Assembly (NCBI GenBank): GCA_017882545.1
Contig: JADGPG010000023.1
Span: 1-51,409 of the forward strand
Length of the DNA stretch: 51,409 bases
Reading direction: 5' to 3'
DNA from: Thermoleophilia bacterium
GTDB taxonomy: Bacteria > Actinomycetota > Thermoleophilia > Miltoncostaeales > Miltoncostaeaceae
Both the position numbers and the translations under genes were made by a program. The notes beneath the pieces are model-generated. The model was not told the DNA's origin. It made no database searches and worked only from the letters and a program-made list of their open reading frames with translations. Shown one piece after another: positions 49,812 through 51,409 of this stretch. Every line of letters starts with the position of its first letter. The first letter of the stretch is position 1.

Positions 49812-51062
49812 TTAGCCGGTGGCGGTGCTGCAGACCGACGTGATCGTTGGCGCGGTCGTGGGCTGCTTGGTCAGGGTGATCGACACCGTGCCGGTGGATC
49901 CGTTGGCATGGACGATCGAGCCCTGGACCGTGGCGCCCACGGGCTCGCTTGCCAGGAACAGCTGAAGGTCGGTCATCGACCGGATCGCGGTGCCGCCCAT
50001 CTGGGTGATCGTGTCGCCACCGACGGGCACGCAGGTCCCGAGCACTGTCTTGGCGTGGGTGCCGCCGACGATTCCGGCTGTCGCCGCCGGGCTGCCCTTG
50101 GCGACGCCCGTGACCAGGACGCCACTGGAGACCGGGGTCACCCCGTTCTGGTGCAGCTGCGCGGTCGCGCTGATGCCGGTAATGCCGAGCCATGGGTGAC
50201 TCACGCGACCCTTGGCCATCAACTCGTGGACGATCGCCAGCTCGGTCGGCGCCATCGGCACCGCGAAGGCGACACCGACGTTGGCGTCGACCCCCGAAGC
50301 GGCGATCTGGGCGTTGACCCCGATGACGCGCCCGGACTGGTCGAGCAGCGGGCCGCCCGAGTTGCCGTGGTTGACCGCGGCGTCGGTCTGGATGGCGTTG
50401 GCCAGCGTGAAGCCGTTGGGTGACTGGATCTCGCGCTCGAGCCCCGACACGATGCCGGCGCTGGCGGACTCCGAGTAGCCGAACGGCGTTCCGATGGCGA
50501 GGACCGGCTGACCGACCTTTACCGTCGCGGCGTTGCCGAGGGGCAGCGGATGCAGCTGGGACGCAGCGAGCGTGACGTGGATCACCGCCAAGTCGCTCGA
50601 GGGGTCGGCTCCGACCAGCTTGGCGGCCGTCGAGGTGCCGTTGGGGAACTGGACGTTGATCGTCGATGAGTTTCCGACGACATGCTCGTTGGTGAGGATG
50701 TCCCCCTTGGAATCGATCACGAAGCCGGTCCCGAGGGCAGCGGTCTTGCCCGACCCGCCGAGCGGGTTGGCGGTGGTCTGCTCGGTCGAGATCTCGACGA
50801 CGCCCGGCATCGAATGCGCGGCGACGCCCACCCAGTTCGGTGCGGAGCCGGCGATGATCGTCGTCGATCCCGACGGTGTCGTCGTCGTGGCGGACGCACT
50901 CGATGAGGACGATGACGACGAGCTGGTGGCGTCGTGGACGCCGAGGACGATGCCGCCGCCGATGAGGCCGGCGGCAAGGCCGATGACGGCCGGGACCAGG
51001 ATCCGATTGCGCGACTCGGACGGCGGTGGGGGCGGCTCGGTGGTCGCGGGTGTGGGGTCCAT
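49812..51062 (-). CDS. HtrA/DegP-like S1C serine protease with PDZ domain
   Basis: A 416-residue membrane-anchored protease for extracytoplasmic protein quality control. Residues about 1-20 are a Pro-rich cytosolic tail, and about 21-42 form a TM helix (ILVPAVIGLAAGLIGGGIVL). A Ser-rich linker follows, then the trypsin-like domain. The catalytic triad is His in ILTNEHVVG, Asp in ADPSSDLAVIHV, and Ser in AVNHGNSGGPLLDQ. One C-terminal PDZ domain begins near residue 305 (HPWLGITGISATAQL). A Cys pair (GTCVPVGGD and TSVCSTATG) lies in or after the PDZ domain. ATG 51062 has the strong site AAGGAGA 9 bases upstream. Confidence 0.93.
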   Translation of the reverse strand: MDPTPATTEPPPPPSESRNRILVPAVIGLAAGLIGGGIVLGVHDATSSSSSSSSSASATTTTPSGSTTIIAGSAPNWVGVAAHSMPGVVEISTEQTTANPLGGSGKTAALGTGFVIDSKGDILTNEHVVGNSSTINVQFPNGTSTAAKLVGADPSSDLAVIHVTLAASQLHPLPLGNAATVKVGQPVLAIGTPFGYSESASAGIVSGLEREIQSPNGFTLANAIQTDAAVNHGNSGGPLLDQSGRVIGVNAQIAASGVDANVGVAFAVPMAPTELAIVHELMAKGRVSHPWLGITGISATAQLHQNGVTPVSSGVLVTGVAKGSPAATAGIVGGTHAKTVLGTCVPVGGDTITQMGGTAIRSMTDLQLFLASEPVGATVQGSIVHANGSTGTVSITLTKQPTTAPTITSVCSTATG

Positions 51063-51113
51063 GGTCGGTCGGGGTTCTCCTTACACCCGGCGGACGGGTG
51101 GTACGTGGCACGC

Positions 51114-51140
51114 GCCGAGGCCCCGGACCGGGGCCTCGGC
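51114..51140 (-). terminator. Perfect 11-bp hairpin between the terminal gene and the protease gene
   Basis: GCCGAGGCCCC (51114-51124) and GGGGCCTCGGC (51130-51140) are exact complements around a 5-base loop. It lies 68 bp beyond the TAA of the minus-strand gene at the window's end and before the protease start. Confidence 0.7.
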
Positions 51141-51208
51141 CATTCAATCTCAACCGCCTGAAAACCAGATGAACGGTCTGGGCGGAATGTGTTAACGCGG
51201 GACCGCGC

Positions 51209-51409
51209 TTAGGCGCAGCTGGTGAGTCCGAGCGTCTTGAAGTTGGCATCCAGCGACTTGGCCAGGGCGTTCAGCTGCGTGTCGATCGCGTCGTACGCAA
51301 TGGTCTGGGAGCCGTGCTGGGCCAGCAGCACCTTGCTGCGTGCCACCAGCCGCGCGAACTCCGTGTTTGCCGTGGTGGCGGTGGCCTTGATCTCGGCCGG
51401 TGCCGGGAG
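51209..51409 (-). CDS. C-terminal fragment of an unidentified helical protein
   Basis: The window ends inside this gene; 66 codons and a TAA (51209-51211) are present. The fragment is helical, with a heptad-like pattern (TTANTEFARLVARSKVLLAQ), and ends AKSLDANFKTLGLTSCA with a Cys next to last. Codon use is like that of its neighbours. Family unknown; the start and any signal peptide lie outside the window. Confidence 0.6.
   Translation of the reverse strand, partial: LPAPAEIKATATTANTEFARLVARSKVLLAQHGSQTIAYDAIDTQLNALAKSLDANFKTLGLTSCA

Noticed and set aside
1-51409. CRISPR arrays, IS elements, rRNA genes
   Set aside because: No regularly spaced direct repeats, transposase motifs or rRNA-like stretches were seen when reading the window.

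Overview
The window is GC-rich, gene-dense bacterial chromosome. Many genes start with GTG, operons often have 4-nt ATGA/GTGA overlaps, and lipoproteins carry Ser/Thr-rich tails after an A-x-G-C or AAC lipobox. Together with the gene set (caa3-type CtaG, HtrA-type membrane protease, MMPL transporter, STAS antagonist, MobF relaxase) this suggests a soil-type actinobacterium, perhaps of the Thermoleophilia/Solirubrobacterales. That placement is inferred from style and content, with no rRNA to confirm it.

Layout. 1-4.7 kb: an SDR tail, a GT4 glycosyltransferase, a decayed FG-GAP gene, small proteins and a cupredoxin lipoprotein. 4.9-10.6 kb: NudC, a 14-TM MFS exporter, a fluoride module (two CrcB subunits plus a three-domain DUF190 protein, start/stop overlapped) and a CNNM/CorC-type CBS protein. 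10.6-14.3 kb: sugar kinase, serS, STAS protein, second cupredoxin lipoprotein, gamma-carbonic-anhydrase fold protein. 14.3-20.4 kb: a helical protein, ETF:quinone oxidoreductase, GNAT, SQR/NDH-2-like flavoprotein, methyltransferase and a secreted two-repeat protein.

20.5-29.6 kb is the most unusual part. An AhbC/NirJ-like radical SAM/SPASM enzyme is divergent from a BA_1875-type radical SAM/SPASM enzyme. The latter is followed by a full-length paralogue in which all three radical-SAM cysteines are replaced without any length change. Then come a 1392-residue protein (about 870 residues of unknown N-terminal region, a PPDK-type nucleotide-binding domain and a phosphohistidine swivel domain, with no PEP/pyruvate barrel) and an atypical GAPDH-like dehydrogenase coupled to it by an ATGA overlap. 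Both BA_1875-type genes share an upstream DNA element, so gene and control region appear to have been duplicated together.

29.7-37 kb: a C-terminally truncated haloalkane-dehalogenase-like hydrolase ending just before tRNA-Ala(CGC), a CpsB/CapC-type PHP phosphatase, then a tightly overlapped replication operon (small TM protein, tmk, delta-prime subunit, unknown anchored protein), typA and ppa, closed by a perfect hairpin. 37-44.5 kb: MMPL transporter, a MacB-like permease with its ATPase and a lipoprotein encoded convergently and overlapping, a gene-poor stretch, and a second ABC transporter. 44.5-51.4 kb: a solitary MobF relaxase-helicase, a SUOX-fold molybdoenzyme overlapping a cytochrome b561-like subunit, CtaG, an HtrA-like protease, and the end of an unidentified helical protein.
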